From assembly GCF_030719035.1 (NCBI RefSeq), contig NZ_CP132203.1:6816001-6880000 (forward strand): a DNA stretch of 64,000 nt, read 5' to 3'. Shown one piece after another: positions 27,655 through 37,369 of this stretch (position 1 is its first letter; every line of letters starts with the position of its first letter). The notes under the pieces were generated by a model, which saw only the letters and a list, made by a program, of their open reading frames with translations, did not search any database and was not told the DNA's origin. Source of the DNA: Hahella sp. HNIBRBA332 (GTDB lineage Bacteria > Pseudomonadota > Gammaproteobacteria > Pseudomonadales > Oleiphilaceae). The translations under genes were made by a program, and so were the position numbers.

Positions 27655-27749
27655 GTTTGCGCCGCACTTGCGCAAACCTTGTGTTATAAAGATGTTGGTA
27701 ATAGCTGGCTTTAAACGTCGGCGAAATTGCAATTGTTGGGAGAAAAGGC

Positions 27750-28940
27750 ATGAAATTCGTTGATGAGGCCACAATTTACGTGGAAGCAGGTAAAGGTGGA
27801 AATGGCTGTTTGAGCTTTCGTCGCGAAAAGTATGTGCCGAAGGGCGGGCCGGATGGCGGCGATGGTGGTGACGGCGGATCTGTCATTCTGGAGGCGGACG
27901 AGTCTATTAATACGCTCATTGACTATCGCTATACGCGTAAGTTTAAGGCGGCGAATGGCGAGAGCGGTCGCGGAGGCAACTGTACTGGCGCCAGTGGCGC
28001 TGATCTGGTGCTGAAAGTCCCTGTGGGAACAACTATTATCGATACGGATATTGATGAGGTGCTTGGCGATTTAGTGGAAGTCGGACAGCAAATTAAAGTG
28101 GCGCAAGGAGGCTTTCATGGTTTGGGTAATACCCGCTATAAGTCCAGTGTTAATCAGGCTCCTCGCCAAACCAAACCAGGGCAGCCTGGGGAGTCGAGAA
28201 ATATCCGACTTGAGCTAAAGGTGTTGGCCGATGTGGGGTTGCTTGGTTTGCCCAATGCGGGTAAATCGACGCTGATTCGTGGTATCTCCTCCGCCAAACC
28301 CAAAGTGGCGGACTATCCTTTCACGACTCTGGTTCCCAATCTTGGCGTTGTGCGCGTGCAGGCGCACCGTAGCTTTGTTGTGGCTGATATTCCAGGATTG
28401 ATTGAGGGGGCGGCTGATGGCGCAGGGTTAGGTATACGTTTTCTTAAGCATTTGGTTCGTACTCGCCTCCTGTTGCATGTGGTGGACGTATCTCCGCTGG
28501 ATGAGTCGGATCCGGTCGAGTCGGCGGTAAAAATTGTGGCGGAACTGGAAAAGTTCAGTCCGGCGTTGGCTGCTCGCGATAGGTGGTTGGTGCTCAACAA
28601 AACGGATTTGTTGGCGGAGGATGAGAAAGACGCAATTTGCGCTGATATTTTGAAGCGTTTGAATTGGTCTGGCCCTAGCTATGAGATTTCTGCTTTGGCG
28701 GGCGAGGGCTTACCGCGTCTTTGTCAGGATATTATGACCTGGATTGAGCGAAGGGCTGAGGAAGAGCGTGATGACCCTGATGTGGCGGAGGCGGATCGCC
28801 TGAATCGTGAGCAAATGGATCAGGAAGTTCGTGAGCGCATTCAGTTTCTGAATGAGCAGCGTCGCCAGGCGAGAAAGAAGGCGAAGGAATCTGATGGCGA
28901 TGATGATGACGAAGATGTTGAAGTTTTTTATGCGCCTTAA
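27750..28940 (+). CDS. obg: Obg-family GTPase
   Basis: A conserved GTPase of 50S assembly and stress control, also called cgtA or obgE. The 396-residue product has the glycine-rich Obg fold (about 1-158, with GGDGGDGGS). The G domain shows G1 GLPNAGKST, G3 DIPGLIEGA and G4 NKTD. The C-terminal tail is strongly acidic (GDDDDED). GGGAGAAAAGGC precedes the ATG at 27750. Confidence 0.97.
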   Translation: MKFVDEATIYVEAGKGGNGCLSFRREKYVPKGGPDGGDGGDGGSVILEADESINTLIDYRYTRKFKAANGESGRGGNCTGASGADLVLKVPVGTTIIDTDIDEVLGDLVEVGQQIKVAQGGFHGLGNTRYKSSVNQAPRQTKPGQPGESRNIRLELKVLADVGLLGLPNAGKSTLIRGISSAKPKVADYPFTTLVPNLGVVRVQAHRSFVVADIPGLIEGAADGAGLGIRFLKHLVRTRLLLHVVDVSPLDESDPVESAVKIVAELEKFSPALAARDRWLVLNKTDLLAEDEKDAICADILKRLNWSGPSYEISALAGEGLPRLCQDIMTWIERRAEEERDDPDVAEADRLNREQMDQEVRERIQFLNEQRRQARKKAKESDGDDDDEDVEVFYAP

Positions 28941-28965
28941 CGGGATCTATGGGGTTGTGTGAATT

Positions 28966-30126
28966 ATGTCGGTCAGGCTGCAACTAGGACAATTAAACGA
29001 ATCGCAGGCGCGAGCGCGTCTGCGGGAAACCCGTCGCTGGGTGATTAAAATCGGCAGCGCATTGCTGACAAATGATGGTCGCGGGTTGGCCTTGGACGCA
29101 ATGGGGCTGTGGGTGGATCAGTTGGCGGCTTTACGCAAAGATGGTGTAGAAGTGGTCGTTGTCTCTTCTGGCGCGGTGGCGGAAGGGATGAGTCGCTTAG
29201 GGTGGAAGGAGCGTCCAAAATTACTGGACGAACTGCAAGCTGCAGCCGCAGTGGGGCAAATGGGGCTGGTTCAGGCGTGGGAGGCGCAATTTAAGCGTCA
29301 TAATATGCAGACCGCCCAAATCCTTTTGACTCATGAAGATTTGTCCGACCGCAAGCGCTACCTGAATGCTCGGGGAGCGTTATGTACCTTAATTGATATG
29401 GGGGTGGCTCCTATTATCAATGAAAACGATACGGTGGTGACGGATGAGATTCGCTTTGGCGATAACGATACGCTAGCTGCCTTGGTTGCGAATCTGGTCG
29501 AGGCTGACCATTTGATTATTTTGACGGATCAGTCGGGCTTGTTTGATAAGGATCCTCGCTCCAATGCCGATGCTAGCTTGGTGGGAGTGGCCAAGGCTAA
29601 TGACGCGGCCTTGGATAGTATGGCTTCTGGTAGCTCTGGGGCTTTGGGTCGGGGCGGAATGTTCACCAAACTGCGCGCCTCGCGTTTGGCGAGTCGCTCG
29701 GGGGCTGCGACAGTTATTGTGGGTGGGCGCATCGATTCGGTGCTTACCCGTTTGCGTAATGGGGATGAGCTGGGGACGCTTCTGCTTCCTGACCAAGAGC
29801 GCTGGGTTGCGCGTAAGCAGTGGCTTGCCGGACATCTCAAAACCCGGGGGCGTCTAGTGCTGGATGATGGCGCCGTGCGCGTGCTGACGCAGCAGGGGCG
29901 GAGCTTGCTGCCTGTTGGAGTCAAGTCTGTGGATGGCGGCTTTCAGCGCGGAGAGATGGTGAGTTGTTATGATTTGCAGGGTAATGAGGTCGCCAGAGGG
30001 TTGGTGAACTACGATGCGGATGAAGCGGTGCGAATTGTTGGCGTTGCTTCTGAGAAAATTGAATCTATTCTAGGCTATATCAATGAACCAGAGTTAATAC
30101 ATCGAGATAACTTAGTTTTATTGTAG
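28966..30126 (+). CDS. proB: Glutamate 5-kinase
   Basis: First enzyme of proline synthesis; it phosphorylates glutamate and is normally feedback-inhibited by proline. The 386-residue product has an amino-acid-kinase domain (IKIGSALLTNDG, VVSSGAVAEGM, INENDTVVTDEIRFGDNDTLAALVA, GRGGMFTKLRA) and a C-terminal PUA domain from about residue 275 (GALV-type RLVLDDGAVRVL). It lies 25 bp after obg. proA is not in this window. Confidence 0.97.
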   Translation: MSVRLQLGQLNESQARARLRETRRWVIKIGSALLTNDGRGLALDAMGLWVDQLAALRKDGVEVVVVSSGAVAEGMSRLGWKERPKLLDELQAAAAVGQMGLVQAWEAQFKRHNMQTAQILLTHEDLSDRKRYLNARGALCTLIDMGVAPIINENDTVVTDEIRFGDNDTLAALVANLVEADHLIILTDQSGLFDKDPRSNADASLVGVAKANDAALDSMASGSSGALGRGGMFTKLRASRLASRSGAATVIVGGRIDSVLTRLRNGDELGTLLLPDQERWVARKQWLAGHLKTRGRLVLDDGAVRVLTQQGRSLLPVGVKSVDGGFQRGEMVSCYDLQGNEVARGLVNYDADEAVRIVGVASEKIESILGYINEPELIHRDNLVLL

Positions 30127-30143
30127 TTTTTCCTGGAAAGCAG

Positions 30144-30179
30144 ACAATAAAAAACCGACCTAAGCCGGTTTTTTATTGT
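30144..30179. terminator. Bidirectional terminator between proB and rpsT
   Basis: ACAATAAAAAACCG (30144-30157) pairs with CGGTTTTTTATTGT (30166-30179) around an 8-nt loop. A-rich and T-rich flanks on both sides let it serve proB (+) and rpsT (-). Confidence 0.9.
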
Positions 30180-30189
30180 TCAGAAGAAC

Positions 30190-30459
30190 TTAGCTAGCCT
30201 TCAGCGCCTTAATTTTGGCGTTTAGACGGCTCTTGGTGCGAGCAGCTTTGTTCTTGCTGAAAATGCCTTTGTTGACCATGGAGTCAATGATCGGCGCTGC
30301 AGTAGTTAATGCTTGGGTTGCGCCGTCATAGCTGCCTTGCTCGATCTGGGCGCTAACTTTCTTGATGTATGTGCGTACCATGGAGCGCAGGCTCATGTTA
30401 TGAGCGCGGCGTTTTACTTGCTGCCTGGCGCGCTTCTTGGATGAAGGATTGTTCGCCAC
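30190..30459 (-). CDS. rpsT: 30S ribosomal protein S20
   Basis: A primary 16S-rRNA-binding protein of 89 residues. A GTG at 30459, behind GAGGAG at eight-base spacing, gives (V/M)ANNPSSKKRARQ, the family N-terminus. The in-frame ATG at 30474 lies upstream of that ribosome site and is rejected. The E. coli gene also uses a non-AUG start linked to autoregulation, so the GTG may be functional. NKAARTKSRLNAKIKAL is the typical C-terminus. Confidence 0.97.
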   Translation of the reverse strand: MANNPSSKKRARQQVKRRAHNMSLRSMVRTYIKKVSAQIEQGSYDGATQALTTAAPIIDSMVNKGIFSKNKAARTKSRLNAKIKALKAS

Positions 30460-30519
30460 CTTGAAACTCCTCAATAATCGAATGCTGTCGGTTGGTGTCG
30501 CCGAAATAAATGACGCGGA

Positions 30520-30548
30520 AATATGCCGCTTTCGTGGTCATTTGTCAA
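30520..30548 (-). promoter_or_regulatory. Probable sigma-70 promoter of rpsT
   Basis: Read on the minus strand, TTGACA (complement of 30543-30548) is followed after exactly 17 bp by CATATT (complement of 30520-30525). The -35 is perfect. The leader to the GTG would be about 50 nt. Confidence 0.7.
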
Positions 30549-30713
30549 CGATTATGGCAAAAAAAATGATTGTTTTTCATTCAACGCAAGCGTGGCGCCC
30601 GAGTGATCTATTTTTCCGCTAACTCTCACATGATAGGATGTGCCGCCTGTCAATAAAGGGGCTTTCGTCCGCCTCTCAACGCTATTCTCAATTTTCCTAG
30701 GTATGAATGATTT

Positions 30714-32282
30714 GTGAGCGCAGCAGATACGCATAAAGAAAAGCCTACTCCGTCATTATTGAGGTCCAGTGGCTTGGTCGGAGTGATGACCATGCTTTCC
30801 AGGGTGTTAGGCTTGGCTCGGGACATTGTAATCGCCAACTTTTTTGGCGCGGGCGCTGGGGCTGATGCTTTTTTTGTGGCGTTTAAAATTCCAAACTTTA
30901 TGCGCCGCTTGTTTGCAGAAGGCGCCTTTTCGCAAGCTTTTGTTCCGGTGTTGTCGGAATATCGTACGAAGCAGTCGCCGGTTGCGGTGAAAACGCTTGT
31001 GGATAATGTCTCCGGTACGCTGGGGGTGGTTTTATTGATCATTACTGTTCTGGCTGTAGTGGCGGCTCCACTCTTGGCGGCATTATTCGCTCCGGGCTTC
31101 CTGGATAATAATGATAAGTTTGCGCTTACAGTGGAAATGCTGCGTCTGACATTTCCTTATCTGCTGCTTATTTCAATGACGGCGTTTGCGGGAGCAATAT
31201 TAAATAGCTACGACTATTTTGCTGTTCCGGCATTTACTCCCGTGCTGCTGAATCTATCATTGATTGGCGCGGCATTTTTGATCACGCCATATATGGACGA
31301 GCCAGTGATGGCTTTAGCTTGGGGCGTATTAATTGCTGGTATGGCTCAATTGCTGTTCCAACTTCCTTTTCTCTCTCGCTTGCAGTTGCTTCCCAAGCCC
31401 AAGGTGGATAGAAAGCATGAGGGAGTCCGCAGAATTTTGCGATTGATGACGCCAGCCATGTTTGGCGTGTCAGTAAGCCAGATAAACCTTCTCCTGGACA
31501 CCATCCTGGCCTCTTTTCTGGTGACGGGGAGTGTTTCCTGGCTGTATTACTCTGATCGCTTATCGGAGCTGCCTTTAGGTGTTTTTGGAATCGCGATTGC
31601 GACTGTGATCTTGCCCAGTCTGTCGCGAAAACATGCGGCAGATAACGCCAAAGACTTCTCCGCCACCCTTGATTGGGCGATACGAGCGGTGCTTTTGATT
31701 GGCCTGCCTGCTGCGGTGGCTCTAATGACGCTTGCGCAGCCTATGATTGCTACGTTGTTCCAGCATGGGGCGCTGACTGACTTCGATGTGAGAATGTCTG
31801 CGCAAAGCTTGCAGGCGTATTCTCTCGGCTTAACTTTTTTTATGTTGGTGAAAGTTCTGGCGCCAGGCTACTTCTCACGGCAGGACACTAGAACGCCTGT
31901 AAAGATAGGGATTGCGGCGATGATCGCTAATATGGTGTTCAATCTCGCATTGATTTACCCCATGGCGCACGCGGGTTTGGCTCTGGCGACGTCTTTATCG
32001 GCAGCGTTAAATGCTGGTCTGCTATGGCGCGGACTGGTGAAAGCCGGCGTACTCCAGCACCAATCTGGTTGGAGAGTGTTCTTGTTGCGTCTTGTGGGCG
32101 CCAATGTCGTGATGGCGCTGGTTCTCGTGGCATTATTGCCTGCTGAGGGTTTCTGGTTTTCGGCGAATACTGCGACGCGTGCGTTTTGGTTGTTGGGAAT
32201 ATGCTGCGCAGGCGGGTTGAGTTATTTCGCGTCTCTTTATGTGTTTGGCGTTCGGCCCCGCCAGTTTTTTATGCGCGGATAA
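30714..32282 (+). CDS. murJ: Lipid II flippase MurJ
   Basis: A polytopic inner-membrane protein (MVF/MATE-like fold, about 14 helices) that moves lipid II to the periplasmic face. The 522-residue product opens with SSGLVGVMTMLSRVLGLARDIVIA, the conserved first helix with the essential arginine, then NFMRRLFAEGAFSQAFVPVL. The GTG at 30714 is used because the next in-frame ATG codons would cut into helix one. It is divergent from rpsT and followed by ribF. Confidence 0.95.
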   Translation: MSAADTHKEKPTPSLLRSSGLVGVMTMLSRVLGLARDIVIANFFGAGAGADAFFVAFKIPNFMRRLFAEGAFSQAFVPVLSEYRTKQSPVAVKTLVDNVSGTLGVVLLIITVLAVVAAPLLAALFAPGFLDNNDKFALTVEMLRLTFPYLLLISMTAFAGAILNSYDYFAVPAFTPVLLNLSLIGAAFLITPYMDEPVMALAWGVLIAGMAQLLFQLPFLSRLQLLPKPKVDRKHEGVRRILRLMTPAMFGVSVSQINLLLDTILASFLVTGSVSWLYYSDRLSELPLGVFGIAIATVILPSLSRKHAADNAKDFSATLDWAIRAVLLIGLPAAVALMTLAQPMIATLFQHGALTDFDVRMSAQSLQAYSLGLTFFMLVKVLAPGYFSRQDTRTPVKIGIAAMIANMVFNLALIYPMAHAGLALATSLSAALNAGLLWRGLVKAGVLQHQSGWRVFLLRLVGANVVMALVLVALLPAEGFWFSANTATRAFWLLGICCAGGLSYFASLYVFGVRPRQFFMRG

Positions 32283-32369
32283 AGGCCTTGCTTCAAATGA
32301 GACCTCATAGATTGGGCAGCCGGCGCCACATGCTTTATAATCGCGCTTTTGCATGGCCGCTGTAGACGC

Positions 32370-33332
32370 ATGAAACTGATTCGGGGACTGCACAACTTAA
32401 AACCATTCGCCTCTGGCTGCGTGGCGACTATTGGAAACTTTGATGGCGTGCATATTGGTCACCAAGTCATAATCAGTCAACTACAGTCCAGGGCTGAAAG
32501 CATGGGCGTTCCCGCCGTCGTCATGGTGTTTGAGCCACAACCGCGGGAATTTTTTGAGAAGTTGGACGCCCCCCCGCGCTTGATGCGGTTCCGTGAGAAA
32601 TTGGATGCCATCGCCGCCCTAAATGTGGATTATCTGTTGTGTCTTCAGTTTAATCGCCGACTGCGAGGCCTGACTGCTCAACAGTTCATTGATGATGTTC
32701 TGGTAACGGGGCTTCATGTTAAGCACCTTGTCGTTGGAGATGACTTTCGCTTTGGCTGCGATCGCTCTGGAGACTTCCGCCTGCTGGAGAAGTCTGGCGT
32801 GGCATCTGGCTTTAGTGTTGAAAATACGCCCACTGTAGAGGTAGAGGGGGAGCGTGTTAGCAGTACGCGAATTCGCGCCACACTGGCGCAAGGCGAATTT
32901 GCGCAAGCGGAAGACCTGCTTGGAAGGCCGTACAGTATTACCGGATGCGTGGTGCACGGACGTAAGCTGGGACGACAGCTCAATGCGCCAACGGCCAATG
33001 TATCGTTAGGCCGTAAAAGGCCTGTGCTGTCCGGTGTCTATCTGGTTAAGACGACACTGGCCGCAGGTCACGTGCGTTTTGGTGTGGCTAATATTGGGGT
33101 TCGTCCTACCATTGATGGTTCGGGAGTGACGCCAGCTTTAGAAGTGCATCTTTTTGAGCATGCCGACGACATATACGGTCAGCGAATAAATGTGCAATTT
33201 CTGGAAAAACTGCGAGATGAACGTAAGTTCAGCGGATTGGAGCAGTTACAAGAGCAAATACGAAGAGATATTGAAGGCGCTAAGAGGCGACTGCAATCTA
33301 TGCCACTGCACGACATCAGTAGCGCAGGTTGA
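32370..33332 (+). CDS. ribF: Bifunctional riboflavin kinase / FAD synthetase
   Basis: Makes FMN and then FAD from riboflavin. The 320-residue protein has an N-terminal nucleotidyltransferase domain with IGNFDGVHIGHQ and VGDDFRFGCDRSGD. The C-terminal kinase domain includes GRKLGRQLNAPTANV and the PALEVHLFEH motif. The ATG at 32370 gives MKLIRGLHNL; the upstream in-frame start at 32349 is rejected. It lies upstream of ileS, a conserved gammaproteobacterial order. Confidence 0.97.
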   Translation: MKLIRGLHNLKPFASGCVATIGNFDGVHIGHQVIISQLQSRAESMGVPAVVMVFEPQPREFFEKLDAPPRLMRFREKLDAIAALNVDYLLCLQFNRRLRGLTAQQFIDDVLVTGLHVKHLVVGDDFRFGCDRSGDFRLLEKSGVASGFSVENTPTVEVEGERVSSTRIRATLAQGEFAQAEDLLGRPYSITGCVVHGRKLGRQLNAPTANVSLGRKRPVLSGVYLVKTTLAAGHVRFGVANIGVRPTIDGSGVTPALEVHLFEHADDIYGQRINVQFLEKLRDERKFSGLEQLQEQIRRDIEGAKRRLQSMPLHDISSAG

Positions 33333-33402
33333 AGAAAAATCTGCATGATGTGTGGTGGGCCGTAATCGTACGTTCTTTAAGTATGGTGAGGCTCTGCTGT
33401 AG

Positions 33403-33430
33403 GGCGGTCGCAGCAATTGAACTGACCGCC
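33403..33430 (+). other. Hairpin in the ribF-ileS gap
   Basis: GGCGGTC (33403-33409) pairs perfectly with GACCGCC (33424-33430) around a 14-nt loop in the 182-bp gap. There is no immediate T run, so it may be a leader structure for ileS or a weak ribF terminator. Confidence 0.4.
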
Positions 33431-33514
33431 GTAAGATGACTTTTAAGTGAAAACAGTAAAATGTAAGTGGATGGCAGGCGCAAAATCCTGACTTTGGCAT
33501 ATTTTAGGTAAATT

Positions 33515-36340
33515 ATGAGCGACTATAAGCACACCCTTAATCTTCCTCAGACCGATTTCCCCATGCGTGGCAATCTCCCTCAACGTGAGCCGGATATGCT
33601 GAAGCGCTGGGGAGATATTGAGCTCTACGAGAAGATTAGAACGGAGTTTAAGGGGCGTGAAAAGTTCATACTGCACGATGGCCCTCCTTACGCCAACGGC
33701 AATATTCACTTGGGGCATGCGGTTAACAAAATACTGAAGGACATCATCGTCAAGTCAAAGACTGTGGCGGGTTACGATGCGCCTTATGTTCCTGGCTGGG
33801 ATTGCCATGGTTTGCCCATTGAGCACAAAGTCGAAACTATGATCGGTCGCGCTGGCGACAAGGTCGGCTATAAAGAATTCAGGCAGAAATGTCGTGAGTA
33901 TGCTCTGGAGCAGGTGGCCAAGCAGCGGGAAGATTTTATTCGCTTGGGAGTCTTCGGCGACTGGTTCAAACCGTATCTGACGCTTGATTTCAAAACTGAA
34001 GCGGACATCATCCGGGCGCTGGGCAAGATTGCGACGAGTGGACACCTTCAGAAAGGATATAAGCCGGTCTACTGGAGTGTTGTTGGCGGCTCCGCCTTAG
34101 CGGAAGCAGAGGTTGAATACAAAGATAAGACTTCTAACTCCATTGATGTCAGCTATCCTGCCGAAAATGAGCAAGACGTACTGAGTGCGTTCGCTGACGC
34201 ATCTGGCGAAGGGGATGTTTCCATCGTTATCTGGACGACTACCCCGTGGACTTTGCCTGCTTCTCTGGCTGTGTCATTGGGAGCGGAGATTGAATACGCG
34301 CTGACGCAGTGCAGCGTTGATGGGCGTCCGCAACGTTGGATCGTAGCGGAAAAAATGCTTGAGTCAGTGATGTCTCGCTGCGGCGTTGAAGATTATCAGG
34401 TCGTGGGGCGTTGTACTGGGCAGGACCTTGAAGGCAAGATATTCCATCACCCTTTCTATAACCGCAGCATTCCTGCGTTGTTAGGGGATCATGTCACTCT
34501 GGATGCAGGCACCGGCGTTGTCCATACCGCTCCTGACCACGGTATGGAAGACTTTGCTGTCTGCAACAAATACGGTATCGAAACTGTTAATCCGCTGGAT
34601 GACCGCGGCGTGTACCGGGATAACGTTGAGTTATTCGCAGGGGAGCATGTCTACAAAGTCGATGACCATGTAATTGAAGTATTGAAAGAACGCGGGCGCC
34701 TGTTAAGCCATGGCAAAATCACCCATAGCTATGCCCATTGCTGGAGAACCAAGACGCCGCTGATTTACCGCGCCACGCCGCAGTGGTTTATAAGCATGGA
34801 TAAACAAGGGTTGCGTGATCAGGCATTGGCGGAAATCAAGCAGGTGCGTTGGGTTCCATCCTGGGGACAAAACCGCATTGAGGCGATGATTGAGCAGAGT
34901 CCGGACTGGTGTATTTCTCGTCAACGTACATGGGGTGTCCCCATCGCTTTCTTTGTGCATAAAGAAACTCAGGAGCTACACCCGGAAACCGCGCGCTTGG
35001 TGGAAGAAGTCGCCAAACAAGTTGAGAAAACAGGTATTGACGCATGGTGGGATATCAATGCGGAAGATCTGTTGGGCGCTGATGCGCAGAATTATGAGAA
35101 AGTGACGGACACTTTGGATGTGTGGTTTGATTCCGGCGTCACGCATAGTGCGGTTCTGGAGCAGCGGGAAGAGCTGGGGCAGTTCCCTGCGGATCTGTAT
35201 CTGGAAGGATCTGACCAGCATCGAGGCTGGTTCCAATCTTCTTTGAAAACAGCTGTAGCGATCAAAGGCAAGGCTCCGTATCGGCAGGTCCTCACCCATG
35301 GCTTCACCGTGGATGAAAAAGGCCACAAGATGTCTAAGTCCTTGGGTAACGGCATCGAGCCTCAGGAAGTCATGAACAAGCTTGGCGCGGATATTCTACG
35401 GCTGTGGGTCGCGGCGACGGATTATAGCGCTGAGATGGTGTTGTCGAAAAATATCCTGGAGCGTACGGCGGACTCTTATCGCCGAATTCGTAATACTTCT
35501 CGCTTCCTGCTTGCGAATATCAATGATTTTGATCCTGCCAACGACATGGTGGCGATGGATGATCTGTTGGCGTTAGATCGCTGGATTGTTGATCGCGCCT
35601 GGTTGCTGCAGGAAGAACTGAAAAAAGCATACGAGCAGTATAATTTTGTTCAGGTATATCAGAAGGTGCATAACTTCTGTTCCGTAGAACTGGGTAGCTT
35701 CTATCTTGATGTCATCAAGGATCGTCAATACACCATGAAGCTGGACAGCCTTGGCTGTCGATCAGCGCAAACTGCGCAATATCATGTCATTGAAGCGCTA
35801 GTGCGTTGGATTGCGCCGATCCTGAGCTTCACCGCAGAAGAAATTTGGTCGTACATTCCAGGACAGCGCTCAGAAAGCATCTTCCTCGAAACTTTCTATG
35901 AAGGTTTGCAGCCTCTGGTTGAAGGCTCTGAGATGGGGCGCGAGTATTGGAGCCGCCTGTTGCGGGTCAGAACCTCCGTCAACAAGGCGCTTGAAGAAGC
36001 GCGTAATGCAGGCAAAGTGAAAGGTTCACTGACAACGGAAGTGTCCTTGTTTGCCACTCCGGAAATGCAGCGTGACCTGAGCGCTTTGGGTGAAGAGTTG
36101 CGCTTTGTATTCATTACATCAGGCGCATCTGTTTTCGGCGTGGAAGAGGCGTCTGAAGCCAATTCAGTCGCTACGGAAACGGAAGGTCTGCGTGTGGGTA
36201 TCAGGAGCTCTGAATATAAGAAGTGCGGCCGCTGCTGGCATCATCGCGAAGATGTTGGCGCTCACTCGTCTCATGAAGATCTGTGTGGGCGTTGTATCGA
36301 AAATATCGATGGCTCAGGAGAAGAAAGGAAATATGCCTAA
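33515..36340 (+). CDS. ileS: Isoleucyl-tRNA synthetase
   Basis: A class Ia synthetase of 941 residues. The HIGH motif appears as HLGH (residues 65-68 in GNIHLGHAVNK) and the second signature as KMSKS (605-609). The editing domain lies between them, with the TTTPWTLPASLA region. The C-terminal zinc ribbon is CGRCWHHRED...CGRCIENI, which marks the bacterial, mupirocin-sensitive-type architecture rather than the eukaryote-like type. It is followed by lspA with almost no gap. Confidence 0.98.
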   Translation: MSDYKHTLNLPQTDFPMRGNLPQREPDMLKRWGDIELYEKIRTEFKGREKFILHDGPPYANGNIHLGHAVNKILKDIIVKSKTVAGYDAPYVPGWDCHGLPIEHKVETMIGRAGDKVGYKEFRQKCREYALEQVAKQREDFIRLGVFGDWFKPYLTLDFKTEADIIRALGKIATSGHLQKGYKPVYWSVVGGSALAEAEVEYKDKTSNSIDVSYPAENEQDVLSAFADASGEGDVSIVIWTTTPWTLPASLAVSLGAEIEYALTQCSVDGRPQRWIVAEKMLESVMSRCGVEDYQVVGRCTGQDLEGKIFHHPFYNRSIPALLGDHVTLDAGTGVVHTAPDHGMEDFAVCNKYGIETVNPLDDRGVYRDNVELFAGEHVYKVDDHVIEVLKERGRLLSHGKITHSYAHCWRTKTPLIYRATPQWFISMDKQGLRDQALAEIKQVRWVPSWGQNRIEAMIEQSPDWCISRQRTWGVPIAFFVHKETQELHPETARLVEEVAKQVEKTGIDAWWDINAEDLLGADAQNYEKVTDTLDVWFDSGVTHSAVLEQREELGQFPADLYLEGSDQHRGWFQSSLKTAVAIKGKAPYRQVLTHGFTVDEKGHKMSKSLGNGIEPQEVMNKLGADILRLWVAATDYSAEMVLSKNILERTADSYRRIRNTSRFLLANINDFDPANDMVAMDDLLALDRWIVDRAWLLQEELKKAYEQYNFVQVYQKVHNFCSVELGSFYLDVIKDRQYTMKLDSLGCRSAQTAQYHVIEALVRWIAPILSFTAEEIWSYIPGQRSESIFLETFYEGLQPLVEGSEMGREYWSRLLRVRTSVNKALEEARNAGKVKGSLTTEVSLFATPEMQRDLSALGEELRFVFITSGASVFGVEEASEANSVATETEGLRVGIRSSEYKKCGRCWHHREDVGAHSSHEDLCGRCIENIDGSGEERKYA

Positions 36341-36381
36341 TGGATGCGCGGATAAGTGAAGCCAGTCAAGGCGGAGGCGAG

Positions 36382-36879
36382 ATGCAGAAAGTGAATCCGG
36401 GAATGCTGCGTTGGTTTTGGCTGACCCTGGCGGTTATCGTTCTTGATCTGGGAACCAAGTGGTATGTGAGCGCCAATATGGTTCTGGGCGAGTCTGTGCC
36501 TGTCGCGCCTTTCTTCAGCTTTACGCTGCTGCATAATACCGGCGCGGCGTTCAGCTTTCTGGCGGATGCGTCAGGCTGGCAACGCTGGTTCTTTATCATC
36601 CTGGCGGCCGTAGTGAGTGTTGTTTTAGCACTCTGGCTGGTGCGGTTAAGCCGTGAAGAGCGTTGGATGGCCTGCGCTCTCAGTTTGGTGCTCGGGGGGG
36701 CTCTAGGCAACCTGTATGATCGGGCTGTATTGGGGTATGTCGTTGACTTCCTGCACTTTTTTTATGGTGGATACAACTTCCCCGCGTTTAACTTTGCCGA
36801 TACCGCGATTACTATTGGCGCTTTCATGATTGCGATTGATGTATTCCGTAATCCTTCCGGTGCGACGGAAGATAAGTAA
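36382..36879 (+). CDS. lspA: Lipoprotein signal peptidase (signal peptidase II)
   Basis: An inner-membrane aspartyl protease that removes signal peptides from prolipoproteins. The 165-residue product has four hydrophobic helices and the conserved LLHNTGAAFSFL, GGALGNLYDRAVLGYVVDF and FNFADTAIT segments; the aspartates in VVDF and FAD are the catalytic pair. The ATG at 36382 follows GGAGG closely and fits the length of relatives. An in-frame ATG at 36340, overlapping the ileS stop, is the alternative and adds 14 residues. Confidence 0.94.
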   Translation: MQKVNPGMLRWFWLTLAVIVLDLGTKWYVSANMVLGESVPVAPFFSFTLLHNTGAAFSFLADASGWQRWFFIILAAVVSVVLALWLVRLSREERWMACALSLVLGGALGNLYDRAVLGYVVDFLHFFYGGYNFPAFNFADTAITIGAFMIAIDVFRNPSGATEDK

Positions 36880-36895
36880 TTAATGAGATGATGCA

Positions 36896-37369
36896 ATGAC
36901 TGAAATGTTTGTCGGCGCCGGTACGCTTATCACTCTGCATTTTGAGCTGCGTTTAGAGAGTGGGGAAGTTGTTGACTCAACTTTTTCTGGCAAACCGGGT
37001 GAATTTGAGTACGGCGACGGCGCGCTGCCCGCAGGCTTTGAAGAGCTGTTAAGAGGGATGCGAGCAGGAGAGCGTAAGAGTTTTTCCGTTCTGCCTGAGA
37101 AGGGGTTTGGTATGCCGAATCCCAATAATGTTCAGGAATTTCCATTGGATAGCTTTCCTGACAAGGAAAGCTTGGAAGTGGGAATGGTGATGTCATTTGC
37201 TGACGCCGCTAAAGCGGAATTGCCTGGCGTGATTAAGCAGATCGAAAGCGGTATGGTGACAGTGGACTTCAATCACCCGCTTGCAGGCCATACGCTGGAC
37301 TTCGAGGTAGAAATTTTAGCGGTAAAAGAAGCGCAAACTGACAAACAGGAGGGCGGTCATGAAAATTAA
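36896..37369 (+). CDS. fkpB: FKBP-type peptidyl-prolyl isomerase FkpB (SlpA)
   Basis: A 157-residue cytosolic FKBP of the SlyD-like class with an IF insert. Visible motifs are LHFELRLESGEVVDSTF and FEYGDGALPAGFEELLRGM at the N-terminus, and the C-terminal FNHPLAGHTLDFEVEIL. It has no metal-binding His/Cys tail such as SlyD carries. It sits between lspA and ispH, and the ispH start lies inside its last codons (11-bp overlap). Confidence 0.94.
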   Translation: MTEMFVGAGTLITLHFELRLESGEVVDSTFSGKPGEFEYGDGALPAGFEELLRGMRAGERKSFSVLPEKGFGMPNPNNVQEFPLDSFPDKESLEVGMVMSFADAAKAELPGVIKQIESGMVTVDFNHPLAGHTLDFEVEILAVKEAQTDKQEGGHEN

